This document shows positions 1 to 5,463 of a DNA stretch of 15,953 bases, piece by piece. Numbering within the stretch: position 1 is the stretch's first letter; the number at the start of each line of letters is the position of its first letter. The DNA comes from Ruminococcaceae bacterium UBA3323 (GTDB lineage Bacteria; Bacillota; Clostridia; Oscillospirales; Acutalibacteraceae): NCBI GenBank assembly GCA_002361935.1, contig DESD01000059.1, positions 1-15,953 on the forward strand. The letters are read 5' to 3'. A program made the translations under genes and the position numbers. The notes under the pieces are model-generated. The model did not search any database. It saw nothing but the letters and a program-made list of their open reading frames with translations, and was not told where the DNA came from.

Positions 1-94
1 CATAATAATTAAGACTTAAATATGTTCTTAAATACTATTAAAAGTTATTTCAAAATCATATAAAAAGTAACATCTCTTTTCATTTATATTTTTG

Positions 95-103
95 TGCTAT
101 AAT
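95..103 (+). promoter_or_regulatory. Extended -10 promoter (distal) of the recombinase gene
   Basis: A TG-C-TATAAT extended -10 element is visible (TG at 95-96, TATAAT at 98-103) in very AT-rich DNA. No good -35 box lies 17 bp upstream, which is acceptable for extended -10 promoters. Transcription would start near 110 and give a leader of about 115 nt before the recombinase start at 226. Inference from sequence only. Confidence 0.45.
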
Positions 104-107
104 ATAA

Positions 108-153
108 ACACCAATTTGCTTGGGTCTACGGTGTTCTAAATATTAAGAGAACA
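108..153. other. Paired inverted repeats in the recombinase leader (possible recombination or regulatory site)
   Basis: Two inverted repeats lie close together: ACACC at 108-112 with GGTGT at 130-134 (with CCAA 111-114 and TTGG 120-123 nested inside), and TGTTCT at 132-137 with AGAACA at 148-153. They sit between the distal and proximal promoters of a serine recombinase gene. Resolvases often bind sites just upstream of their own gene, so a recombinase binding site is possible, but a folded RNA leader fits equally well. Confidence 0.3.
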
Positions 154-163
154 TTAACGGTAC

Positions 164-192
164 TTGGAACCTTTTCGTTTATACCTTATAAT
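164..192 (+). promoter_or_regulatory. Sigma-A type promoter (proximal) of the recombinase gene
   Basis: TTGGAA (164-169), a 17-bp spacer and TATAAT (187-192) make a good sigma-A promoter. Transcription would begin near 199, leaving a short leader with the GAAAGGCAGG ribosome binding region before the ATG at 226. This is probably the main promoter of the recombinase-phosphatase pair. Confidence 0.6.
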
Positions 193-225
193 ACGCTTAC
201 ATTATTGAAAGGCAGGTATAAATTT

Positions 226-813
226 ATGATTTACGGTTACGCAAGATGTTCAACAAATGAGAAAATGCAGGACATCAACAGACAGATTAGAGAGTTAAAA
301 CAAATGGGTGCTACTGACGAAACAATATATCGTGAATATGAAAGCGGCACAATCTCAAACAGAATTGAATTAAACCGATTACTTGAATGTGTAACGCAAG
401 GCGACACCATTATTGCAACAGAGGTCAGCAGAATTACAAGGAGTGCAAAACAGTTATGTGAAATCATTGAATTTGCAAAAACGAATCATATTAAATTAGT
501 GTTCGGCAGTTTTATTGTAGATTGCATTAATGAACTTGACCCTATGACTGAGGGGATGATTAAAATGATGGGTGTGTTCAGCGAACTTGAAAGAAACATC
601 ATCAGTCAGCGAGTTAAAAGTGGTATGCAGAATGCAAAATCAAAAGGCAAAGTTATCGGCAGACATAAAACATCGATTAATGACATTCCAAAAGTGTTTT
701 TCAGAAATTATGAAAAGTACAAAAAAGGTGAAATTAACAAAGCTGATTTATCACGCTTATGTGAAATCTCTTATCCAACAGTTTACAAATATATTGCTAT
801 CGTGGAGGGCTAA
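226..813 (+). CDS. Small serine recombinase (resolvase/invertase family)
   Basis: A 195-residue site-specific recombinase that would cut and rejoin DNA through a serine-linked intermediate. The N-terminal catalytic domain carries YARCST with the nucleophile Ser9 and Arg7, Arg46, the SRITR motif at 68-72 and the ELERNIISQRV segment at 120-130 at the start of the long E helix. Residues about 170-192 form a C-terminal helix-turn-helix, as in the resolvase/invertase family (usually 180-210 residues). The ATG at 226 is preferred because GAAAGGCAGG lies just before it; an in-frame TTG at 205 has no such signal and would put seven residues ahead of the conserved MIYGYAR start. It overlaps nothing and is followed 3 bp later by a phosphatase-like gene, so the two are co-transcribed. 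No long inverted repeats flank it, so it is not obviously an invertase for a local switch; a remnant or carrier of a mobile element is more likely. Confidence 0.93.
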   Translation: MIYGYARCSTNEKMQDINRQIRELKQMGATDETIYREYESGTISNRIELNRLLECVTQGDTIIATEVSRITRSAKQLCEIIEFAKTNHIKLVFGSFIVDCINELDPMTEGMIKMMGVFSELERNIISQRVKSGMQNAKSKGKVIGRHKTSINDIPKVFFRNYEKYKKGEINKADLSRLCEISYPTVYKYIAIVEG

Positions 814-816
814 AAA

Positions 817-1278
817 ATGAACGTTAGTATTTATTCAAGAGAAGAAATAGAAAAAATTATTGATACCGATTTTCCTAAGAATACAGCCGTTATCAGTTTC
901 TATGACCCAAAGGGCATAAGGAGTGATAATCTTACCCCTGTTGACTATAAAAACAAAGCAGAAATGGTTTATCAGGTTGCTGTGTATGATATTGATATAG
1001 AGTGCTTGAAAGATTACGGATTAACATTTGATACATATTTGCCTGAGGCTAAAGAAATTGCAGAATTCATATACAAAGCAAAAGAAAAAGGCTTTGATAT
1101 TATCTGTCAATGCCAATACGGTCAAAGCAGGAGTGCAGGCTGTGTCGCTGCCATACTTGAACATTTTGAAAAGAACGGTATCAGCATATTTGCCGATTAT
1201 AGATATTATCCAAATCAAGTTGTATTTAATAAAATATTAGACGCACTTGAAAAGTATAATGCACCAAATAAAAGTTAA
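817..1278 (+). CDS. Protein tyrosine / dual-specificity phosphatase-like protein
   Basis: A 153-residue cytosolic protein with the Cys-X5-Arg phosphate-binding loop of cysteine-based phosphatases (Cys99 to Arg105, CQYGQSRSAG). The Ser after the Arg is the usual loop residue. Asp58 or Asp60 in VAVYDID could supply the general acid. The C-terminal FADYRYYPNQVVFN segment resembles small dual-specificity phosphatase-like proteins that I associate with phage and mobile elements. Known for the family: hydrolysis of phosphotyrosine, phosphoserine or phosphothreonine, or of phosphorylated small molecules; the substrate here cannot be read. The ATG at 817 follows the ribosome binding site GGAGGG at 804-809, which lies in the end of the recombinase gene. 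The pairing with a serine recombinase is the main contextual clue and suggests an accessory gene of a small mobile unit. A KAP or tRNA-type role cannot be excluded. Confidence 0.75.
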   Translation: MNVSIYSREEIEKIIDTDFPKNTAVISFYDPKGIRSDNLTPVDYKNKAEMVYQVAVYDIDIECLKDYGLTFDTYLPEAKEIAEFIYKAKEKGFDIICQCQYGQSRSAGCVAAILEHFEKNGISIFADYRYYPNQVVFNKILDALEKYNAPNKS

Positions 1279-1303
1279 TCAAATCAACTTTCATTCGGTG
1301 CAT
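1259..1303 (+). repeat. Two-part hairpin spanning the phosphatase stop codon
   Basis: ATGCACC (1259-1265) pairs with GGTGCAT (1297-1303), and AAAGTT (1271-1276) pairs with AACTTT (1286-1291), separated by a symmetric five-base internal loop on each side and closed by a nine-base loop. There is no run of T after it, so it is not a typical intrinsic terminator. It could stabilise the 3' end of the message or mark the end of a mobile unit. Confidence 0.45.
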
Positions 1304-1348
1304 ATTCGTCTACGAGTTGCCTACGGAATTAATACCAAGATATAACAT

Positions 1349-1510
1349 TTCAGTTCAAAAACTCACTTCAAATTTTCTGTATTTAGTGTAATTCGGGTAA
1401 AAACAACAAACATTGAGTTCAGCAACTTTCGGGAAAATCTGGGTAACAACCCAATGGTAGGCGCTACCGTTGCAACGGCAGTTGCTATTGCTGAGGCTAT
1501 TGCTGAGTAA
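1349..1510 (+). pseudogene. Startless coding tail ending in an Ala/Ile/Glu-rich helix
   Basis: One plus-strand frame stays open from just after a stop at 1340-1342 to the TAA at 1508-1510. It ends in a protein-like tail NNPMVGATVATAVAIAEAIAE. No ATG, GTG or TTG with a ribosome binding site precedes it; the only Met is inside the tail at 1453-1455. The last 24 coding bases are a perfect tandem duplication of a 12-mer (1484-1495 and 1496-1507) encoding AIAE twice. A terminator follows 33 bp after the stop, so this looks like the 3' end of a once longer gene that lost its front, perhaps when the neighbouring recombinase unit arrived. It could also be a small peptide gene with an unusual start. 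No family is recognised. The gap 1279-1644 holds only this, the hairpin at its left and the terminator at its right. Confidence 0.35.
1441..1478. repeat. Cluster of three palindromes inside the coding tail
   Basis: GGGT/ACCC around AACA (1441-1452), GGTAG-GCG-CTACC (1456-1468) and the perfect 12-bp palindrome CCGTTGCAACGG (1467-1478) follow one another within 38 bp. Such density is unusual for coding sequence. A recombination half-site pair, a protein-binding site or an RNA fold are all possible; nothing in the sequence decides between them. Confidence 0.4.
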
Positions 1511-1543
1511 TATTTTCCGATAGGGTAAATTAAAATAAAAAAC

Positions 1544-1573
1544 AAATGACTGTCTTTTTTAAGGCAGTCATTT
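1544..1573. terminator. Bidirectional intrinsic terminator
   Basis: A 13-bp stem (1544-1556 with 1561-1573, one G-T pair) closes a 4-base loop. On the minus strand it is followed by GTTTTTTATTTTAATTT, a strong U-tract, so it ends the thiamine-precursor transport operon about 70 bp after the ATPase stop. On the plus strand the tract is TTTTCTTT and would end transcription coming from the recombinase side. Confidence 0.85.
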
Positions 1574-1644
1574 TCTTTATATACTATTTGATTTTTTGAT
1601 ATAATCTCTGACGGACTTATAATTGCCGGGGCAAAGAGAACGGA

Positions 1645-2388
1645 TTAGATTCTGCCCAGGGCTTCAATGATTTGTTTTTTATAATCAAGAAACTGCGGCG
1701 TTAAATTGAAGTCATCAGCTCTGGGATGCATTTCACCAATCTTGATTTCATGGGTGATTTTTCCGGGTGTGCCCGATAAAATCAGCACTCTGTCTGAAAG
1801 CAGTATGGCCTCGTCAATATCGTGCGTTATAAAAATAGTTGATAAATCAATCTTTTCCATTACGGACAAATACCATCTGTGCATCTGAGATTTTGTTATG
1901 GTATCAAGAGCGCTGAAGGGCTCATCCAGCAGTGCAACTCCGTTTGAAGCAAGATATGTTCTCAGCAATGCCGCCCTTTGCCGCATGCCTCCCGAAAGCT
2001 CACCGGGATACATATTTTCAGTGCCTGCAATGCCGAATTCCTCAAAATGCTCTGCTGCTTTTGCCCGTGCCTGTTTTTTGCTCTTTCCCGAAAGAAGAAG
2101 CGGAAGAGAGACGTTATCAATGATTTTTTTATATTCAAGCAGCATATCCTTCTGAAGCATATAGCTTATATTTCCGGGATTTCCCGTTATATCATTTCCG
2201 TTTAATAAGACAGTTCCGCTGTCTGCATTCAGAATACCTGAGATGCAGTTGAAAAGTGTTGTTTTTCCCGCACCGCTTACACCAAGCAGGCTTATTATTT
2301 CACCTTTTTTCAGAGAAAGAGAGATATCCTCTATAATTTTTTTATTGCCGAAGCTTTTTGATAGTGAATTAACTGATAAAATTTCCAT
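1645..2388 (-). CDS. thiZ: ABC transporter ATP-binding protein, thiamine-precursor uptake (ThiZ-like)
   Basis: A 247-residue cytoplasmic ATPase that would power the transporter formed with the permease and lipoprotein encoded just upstream on the same strand. All core motifs are intact: Walker A GVSGAGKTT (36-44), Q-loop Gln79, signature LSGGMRQR (131-138), Walker B VALLDEP (151-157) and the switch His189 in ITHD. The length and overall look match the nitrate/taurine/HMP subfamily of importers. The ATG at 2386-2388 has AGAAAGAA upstream and lies 20 bp after the binding-protein stop, so the two are translated from one message. It is the last gene of the operon and is followed by the terminator at 1544-1573. 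The substrate assignment rests on the riboswitch and the neighbours; the ATPase itself is generic. Confidence 0.9.
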   Translation of the reverse strand: MEILSVNSLSKSFGNKKIIEDISLSLKKGEIISLLGVSGAGKTTLFNCISGILNADSGTVLLNGNDITGNPGNISYMLQKDMLLEYKKIIDNVSLPLLLSGKSKKQARAKAAEHFEEFGIAGTENMYPGELSGGMRQRAALLRTYLASNGVALLDEPFSALDTITKSQMHRWYLSVMEKIDLSTIFITHDIDEAILLSDRVLILSGTPGKITHEIKIGEMHPRADDFNLTPQFLDYKKQIIEALGRI

Positions 2389-2408
2389 TGTTATTCTTTC
2401 TGATCGTT

Positions 2409-3422
2409 TTATTGCGGAAGATAATCATTTGTAAAACCAAAGTCCTTATCAATCTGCTTTTCTATAAGCTTGTTTTCCCAAAGCCAGTCGTAAAACTTAT
2501 TCCAGCGTTCGCTGTCTATATATCCCCACTTGTCCGCATCTGCGATATACTGCTCGGAAATCCACTTTTGGCTTTCAAGAACAAGCTCTTCGCAGCCTGT
2601 TAAAGCGCCTGTATCATCACTTTCTATCAGGATTTTTGCAGCTTCTTCGGGATTCTTGGCTGCATATTCATAGCCTTTTGCAGTAGCCTCCATAAATGCC
2701 TTTGCAGCCTGTGGGTTTTCCTTTAAGAAATTATCGTTACCAACGATAACCGGTGTGTAATAATCAAAGGTTTCGTTCATATCCTTGAAGCTGAAATAAT
2801 CAACATCAATGCCGCTTACCTTTGCGTTGATTCCGCCCCAGCCGTAAAATATCCAGATTGCGTGATCGGGATTTGCGTTTACATCCTGTGCTTCCTCGGT
2901 TACTGTATTCGGAATAACATTAACCTTGTCCCAGTTTCCTCCGTTGCTGTTAACAACATTTTTTATAATGGCAAGCTCAATCGGAGAGTCCCATGTAAGG
3001 TAAGTATTTCCTGTTAAACCAGCAGGCTTATCCATTCCGTTGCCTGCTTTCGACATGATTCCCGATGTATTATGCTGTAAAATTGCTGCAACGGCTGTAA
3101 CGCCGATTTTATTTTCAGCGGTAAAGGCAGCAGCAAGTGTGTCCTGTGCTTCAACGGTAAACTGGGCCTGGCCTGCAGCGCAAACCTGTGTTGCAGCGCT
3201 GTTTTCAGGCGGCTGAACAATTTTGACATTCAGTCCTGCTTCATCATAGTAGCCTTTCTGAAGTGCAACATACAAGCCTGTATGGTTAGTATTCGGTGTC
3301 CATTCAAGACAAAAGGTTATATCTGTTTTTTCGGTTTTATCGTCTTTTTTTTCTGCACTGCACGCAGCAAGGCAGAAAATCATAACAGCTGCAAGAAAAG
3401 CAGCTAATATTTTTTTATTCAT
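2409..3422 (-). CDS. thiY: Substrate-binding lipoprotein, NMT1/ThiY family
   Basis: A 337-residue secreted lipoprotein that captures the transported substrate outside the membrane. The signal peptide (residues 1-20) ends in the lipobox LAAC with the lipidated Cys21. The mature start EWTPNTNHTGLYVA (about 39-52) is typical of the NMT1/ThiY family, whose known ligands include formyl-aminopyrimidine and hydroxymethylpyrimidine, precursors of the thiamine pyrimidine ring. Later segments (VGNDNFLKENP, the AKAFMEATAKGYEYAAKNPEEAA helix region) fit the same fold. AGAGGAAT precedes the ATG. It lies 21 bp after the permease stop and 20 bp before the ATPase. Control by a TPP-type riboswitch supports a thiamine-related ligand; which pyrimidine is bound cannot be told from sequence. 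Confidence 0.9.
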   Translation of the reverse strand: MNKKILAAFLAAVMIFCLAACSAEKKDDKTEKTDITFCLEWTPNTNHTGLYVALQKGYYDEAGLNVKIVQPPENSAATQVCAAGQAQFTVEAQDTLAAAFTAENKIGVTAVAAILQHNTSGIMSKAGNGMDKPAGLTGNTYLTWDSPIELAIIKNVVNSNGGNWDKVNVIPNTVTEEAQDVNANPDHAIWIFYGWGGINAKVSGIDVDYFSFKDMNETFDYYTPVIVGNDNFLKENPQAAKAFMEATAKGYEYAAKNPEEAAKILIESDDTGALTGCEELVLESQKWISEQYIADADKWGYIDSERWNKFYDWLWENKLIEKQIDKDFGFTNDYLPQ

Positions 3423-3443
3423 AAGTAATTCCTCTTTTTCTTT

Positions 3444-4214
3444 TTAACTTGTTTTTTTTACGCGCCTTTCCCAAGGCATTGCCGCTTTTTGAAGTATGCT
3501 TATCAAAGCCATAAGCAAAAGGCTTATGACGGAAATAAACACGATAACGGCAAACATTTTATCAAATGCATACGCTTTTTTAACTCTTGTCATATAAACG
3601 CCAAGACCGTAAAAGCCTCCGAGCCATTCCGAAATCACTGCGCCGACTACGGCATAGGATGCAGAAATTCTGAGCCCTGAGAAAAACGAGCCTGTTGCAG
3701 ACGGAAGCTTTATATGCCTGAATATCTGAATCCGGTTTGCCCCCATTGAACGCATCATATTAATTTCGTCCCCGTCTGCGCTTTGAAAGCCGTCCAGCAG
3801 TCCGATGGATATCGGGAAAAATGTGGTAATAACAACAAGAGTTATTTTCGGTGCCATTCCGAATCCCATCCATAAAACAAGCAGCGGGGCAATTGCGATT
3901 GTAGGTATGGTTTGCGTTATGATTAAAATGGGGTAAACCGCTTTGCGGATAAACGGAAATCTATCCATAAGCGTTGCTACAATAAACGCAAGGATAATAC
4001 CGATTCCAAGCCCGTAAATTGCCTCCTGCAGGGTGTATGATGCCTGTTTAAGCATAATCGCAAAATTATCTATAAATGCTTTACCGACATCAACCGGGGA
4101 AGGCAGCATATAAGCAGGCACAACCTCAAAATCGCAGCATAAAAGCCATATAAGGATAATGGCTGCAAGAGCCAGAACAGGTGCAAGCTTATTTGTGATT
4201 CGGTTTAATGGCAT
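3444..4214 (-). CDS. thiX: ABC transporter permease, thiamine-precursor uptake (ThiX-like)
   Basis: An inner-membrane permease of the binding-protein-dependent type with about six hydrophobic helices. The cytoplasmic coupling loop that contacts the ATPase is visible as the EINMMRSMGANRIQIFRHIK region, an EAA-like motif. Sequence features such as YMLPSPVDVGKAF near the start and QTIPTIAIAPLLVLWMGFG in the middle are typical of the SsuC/TauC/ThiX group. The open frame reaches back to 4313, but that would overlap the upstream gene by 65 bp with a basic, unfamily-like extension; the ATG at 4212-4214 (256 residues) starts at MPLNRITNKLAP and agrees better with the family. No strong ribosome binding site is seen there (only GAG about 8 bases upstream), so translation may depend on coupling to the preceding gene, whose stop is 34 bp away. 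Confidence 0.88.
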   Translation of the reverse strand: MPLNRITNKLAPVLALAAIILIWLLCCDFEVVPAYMLPSPVDVGKAFIDNFAIMLKQASYTLQEAIYGLGIGIILAFIVATLMDRFPFIRKAVYPILIITQTIPTIAIAPLLVLWMGFGMAPKITLVVITTFFPISIGLLDGFQSADGDEINMMRSMGANRIQIFRHIKLPSATGSFFSGLRISASYAVVGAVISEWLGGFYGLGVYMTRVKKAYAFDKMFAVIVFISVISLLLMALISILQKAAMPWERRVKKTS

Positions 4215-4248
4215 CGCATCTCGGTTCTGCAGTGGGCAGGACTGCTTT

Positions 4249-4548
4249 TTATTGGTGATGCTTTGTAACTTTTTTGTCAATCGTAAGAACCTCGCCTTCA
4301 GGATTGTAAACAACCTTGATATAAGCGCTTACACTTGGGCATCCTGCCTTGATAGCAACCTTTTGACAGTTTGCAACGATTTCCATAAGCTGATCGTAGC
4401 TTTCGCCCTCAATTGTTGTTTCAAAAGGGCCTACATAGCAGTTAAGGCCGGTGCTTTTTATATAAGCTATAACCTCGTCTACTATTCTGATGAGTTCGTC
4501 CTCATCATGAACATCAGGTAATACCTGAATTGCAACACTTGCTTTCAT
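4249..4548 (-). CDS. Thiamine-binding family protein (DUF77 / MTH1187-YkoF-like)
   Basis: A 99-residue cytosolic protein of the small thiamine-binding family (Pfam Thiamine_BP, formerly DUF77). The diagnostic segments are ASVAIQVLP at the start, IVDEVIAYIKSTGL, VGPFETTIEGE (about 39-49) and ITIDKK-type end. Family members are ferredoxin-like, pair to bind thiamine or related pyrimidines, and are often encoded with thiamine-precursor transporters. GAAAGGAA lies just before the ATG at 4546-4548. It is the first gene after the riboswitch terminator and is followed by the permease. It may act as an intracellular ligand carrier or sensor for the transporter; this is inference from context. Confidence 0.9.
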   Translation of the reverse strand: MKASVAIQVLPDVHDEDELIRIVDEVIAYIKSTGLNCYVGPFETTIEGESYDQLMEIVANCQKVAIKAGCPSVSAYIKVVYNPEGEVLTIDKKVTKHHQ

Positions 4549-4598
4549 AATTTTTTCCTTTCAAAATATGTATTTCTCAACAAGTCAAAAGAAAAAGC

Positions 4599-4622
4599 CC
4601 TATACTAAAAAAACAGTATAGG
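4599..4622 (-). terminator. Riboswitch-controlled intrinsic terminator
   Basis: On the minus strand CCTATACT (4622-4615) pairs with AGTATAGG (4606-4599) around an 8-base T-rich loop, followed by GCTTTTTCTTTT. It lies between the aptamer (about 4640-4710) and the first gene at 4548. Its 5' arm can pair instead with the 3' half of the aptamer, see the antiterminator entry. Confidence 0.85.
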
Positions 4623-4662
4623 ACAGAATTTATTTCATATATCGTCTTCACCGTCCATACTA
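4614..4662 (-). promoter_or_regulatory. Antiterminator pairing between aptamer 3' half and terminator arm
   Basis: On the minus strand TAGTATGGAC (4662-4653, inside the aptamer) is complementary to the terminator 5' arm GTCCTATACTG (4624-4614) over ten positions with one bulged U and a closing G-U pair. The two structures exclude each other: without ligand the antiterminator would form and genes be read; with ligand the aptamer would hold its strand and let the terminator form. Seen directly as complementarity; the switching is inference. Confidence 0.65.
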
Positions 4663-4710
4663 ATGCTCGGTTTGAAGGGTATAATCTCAGCCTTTTACAG
4701 CACCCCTGAC
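4640..4710 (-). ncRNA. TPP (THI-box) riboswitch aptamer, divergent 3' half
   Basis: Minus-strand RNA starting about ten bases after the predicted transcription start. The pyrimidine-sensor half is canonical: AGGGGTGCT, GGCTGAGA, then ACCCTTCAAACC, giving helices P2 and P3 and the invariant CUGAGA loop. The second half is compact: ACC (4673-4671) with GGU as P4, CAU-UAGU-AUG as a short P5, and GAG opposite GAC in the internal loop, where TPP aptamers normally have CUGAU opposite GCG. The fold topology is kept but the pyrophosphate-sensing bases differ. It controls the downstream thiamine-precursor transport operon, which fits a thiamine-type ligand; the exact ligand is uncertain because of the altered half. 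Confidence 0.8.
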
Positions 4711-4726
4711 TTATTAAGTTAATGCT

Positions 4727-4755
4727 ATTGTAAATGATTTATTGTGCATTGTCAA
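4727..4755 (-). promoter_or_regulatory. Consensus promoter of the riboswitch-thi operon
   Basis: On the minus strand TTGACA (4755-4750), 17 bp and TACAAT (4732-4727) form a near-perfect sigma-A promoter. The -35 box lies inside the last codons of pflA (stop at 4739-4741). Start of transcription would be near 4720, just ahead of the aptamer. Confidence 0.85.
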
Positions 4756-5443
4756 TGATTTTTTGCAATTCATCCAGCCTTTCTTTTGATAGCGGTTTTG
4801 TGTTTAAAAGGGGATTTTCCATGCACAGCTTTTCATACTTGAAAAATCCCATAGTATGAAAGGCTAAAAGCTCGTATTTTTCGTATTGAAACTGCTTTGC
4901 AAATTCGGCGTATTTTGCTATCTGCTCCTCATTATCATTTATACCCGGAACAACAACCGTTCTCAGCCAAAGCCTTTTTCCGGTTTCGGAACAGTATCTG
5001 CCGATTTCAACAAAATGCCTGAATTCTCCGCCAGTATATTTTTTGTAGCTATTTTCATCGCAGAATTTAACATCAAGAATGACCATATCGGCATTATCAA
5101 TGCATTTTTTAACCTCATCCGTAAGGGGAACACTGCCCGAGGTGTCCAGGCAGTAGTTGATTTCCTCTTTCTTTAAAAGCGGATAAACCTCGTTTATAAA
5201 TGCAGCGTTTAAAAGCGGTTCTCCGCCTGAAAAAGTTACGCCGCCCCCGTTTTTAAAATATGGCTTGTAACGTTTGATTTTGTTTGCAAGCTGCTCTGCC
5301 GAATATTCGTTATTGCCTTTAAACCATGTGTCGGGATTGTGGCAGTAAACGCAGCGTAAAGGGCAGCCCGTAAAGAATACACCATATCGTATTCCTTCGC
5401 CGTCAAGCGTTGCCATTGATTCAAATGAATGTATGTCAGCCAT
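4739..5443 (-). CDS. pflA: Pyruvate formate-lyase activating enzyme (radical SAM)
   Basis: A 234-residue cytosolic radical SAM enzyme that would put the glycyl radical on pyruvate formate-lyase, using S-adenosylmethionine and a 4Fe-4S cluster. Cluster ligands are Cys27, Cys31 and Cys34 in CPLRCVYCHNPDTW; the SAM-binding GGE is at 73-75 in FSGGEPLL; VILDVKF and LRTVVVPGIND match conserved later segments. The length is normal for PflA, without the extra ferredoxin-like domain of other glycyl-radical activases. GAGGTAAAAT precedes the ATG. No pflB is in the window, so its partner is elsewhere. The gene lies 20 bp behind the XRE/DUF4097 regulator, which suggests shared transcription, and its 3' end carries the promoter of the thi operon. 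Activation of another glycyl-radical enzyme is possible, but the sequence is closest to true PflA. Confidence 0.93.
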   Translation of the reverse strand: MADIHSFESMATLDGEGIRYGVFFTGCPLRCVYCHNPDTWFKGNNEYSAEQLANKIKRYKPYFKNGGGVTFSGGEPLLNAAFINEVYPLLKKEEINYCLDTSGSVPLTDEVKKCIDNADMVILDVKFCDENSYKKYTGGEFRHFVEIGRYCSETGKRLWLRTVVVPGINDNEEQIAKYAEFAKQFQYEKYELLAFHTMGFFKYEKLCMENPLLNTKPLSKERLDELQKIIDNAQ

Positions 5444-5463
5444 ATTTTACCTCGGTTTGTTTT

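Noticed and set aside
205..225. TTG start for the recombinase, seven residues upstream
   Set aside because: No ribosome site precedes it, and the GAAAGGCAGG run that serves ATG 226 lies inside this stretch.
1484..1507. Tandem 12-mers as the start of a CRISPR or satellite array
   Set aside because: Only two copies, no spacers; they simply encode AIAE twice.
1363..1545. Minus-strand 60-residue frame opposite the coding tail
   Set aside because: It has no ribosome site and runs through the terminator stem; the plus-strand frame looks more protein-like.
226..1640. Invertible switch operated by the recombinase
   Set aside because: I compared 1-204 with the reverse complement of 1279-1640 by eye and found no inverted repeat longer than about six bases.
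4159..4521. Plus-strand 120-residue frame
   Set aside because: It lies opposite the thiamine-binding protein and permease, has no family-like sequence and no ribosome site.
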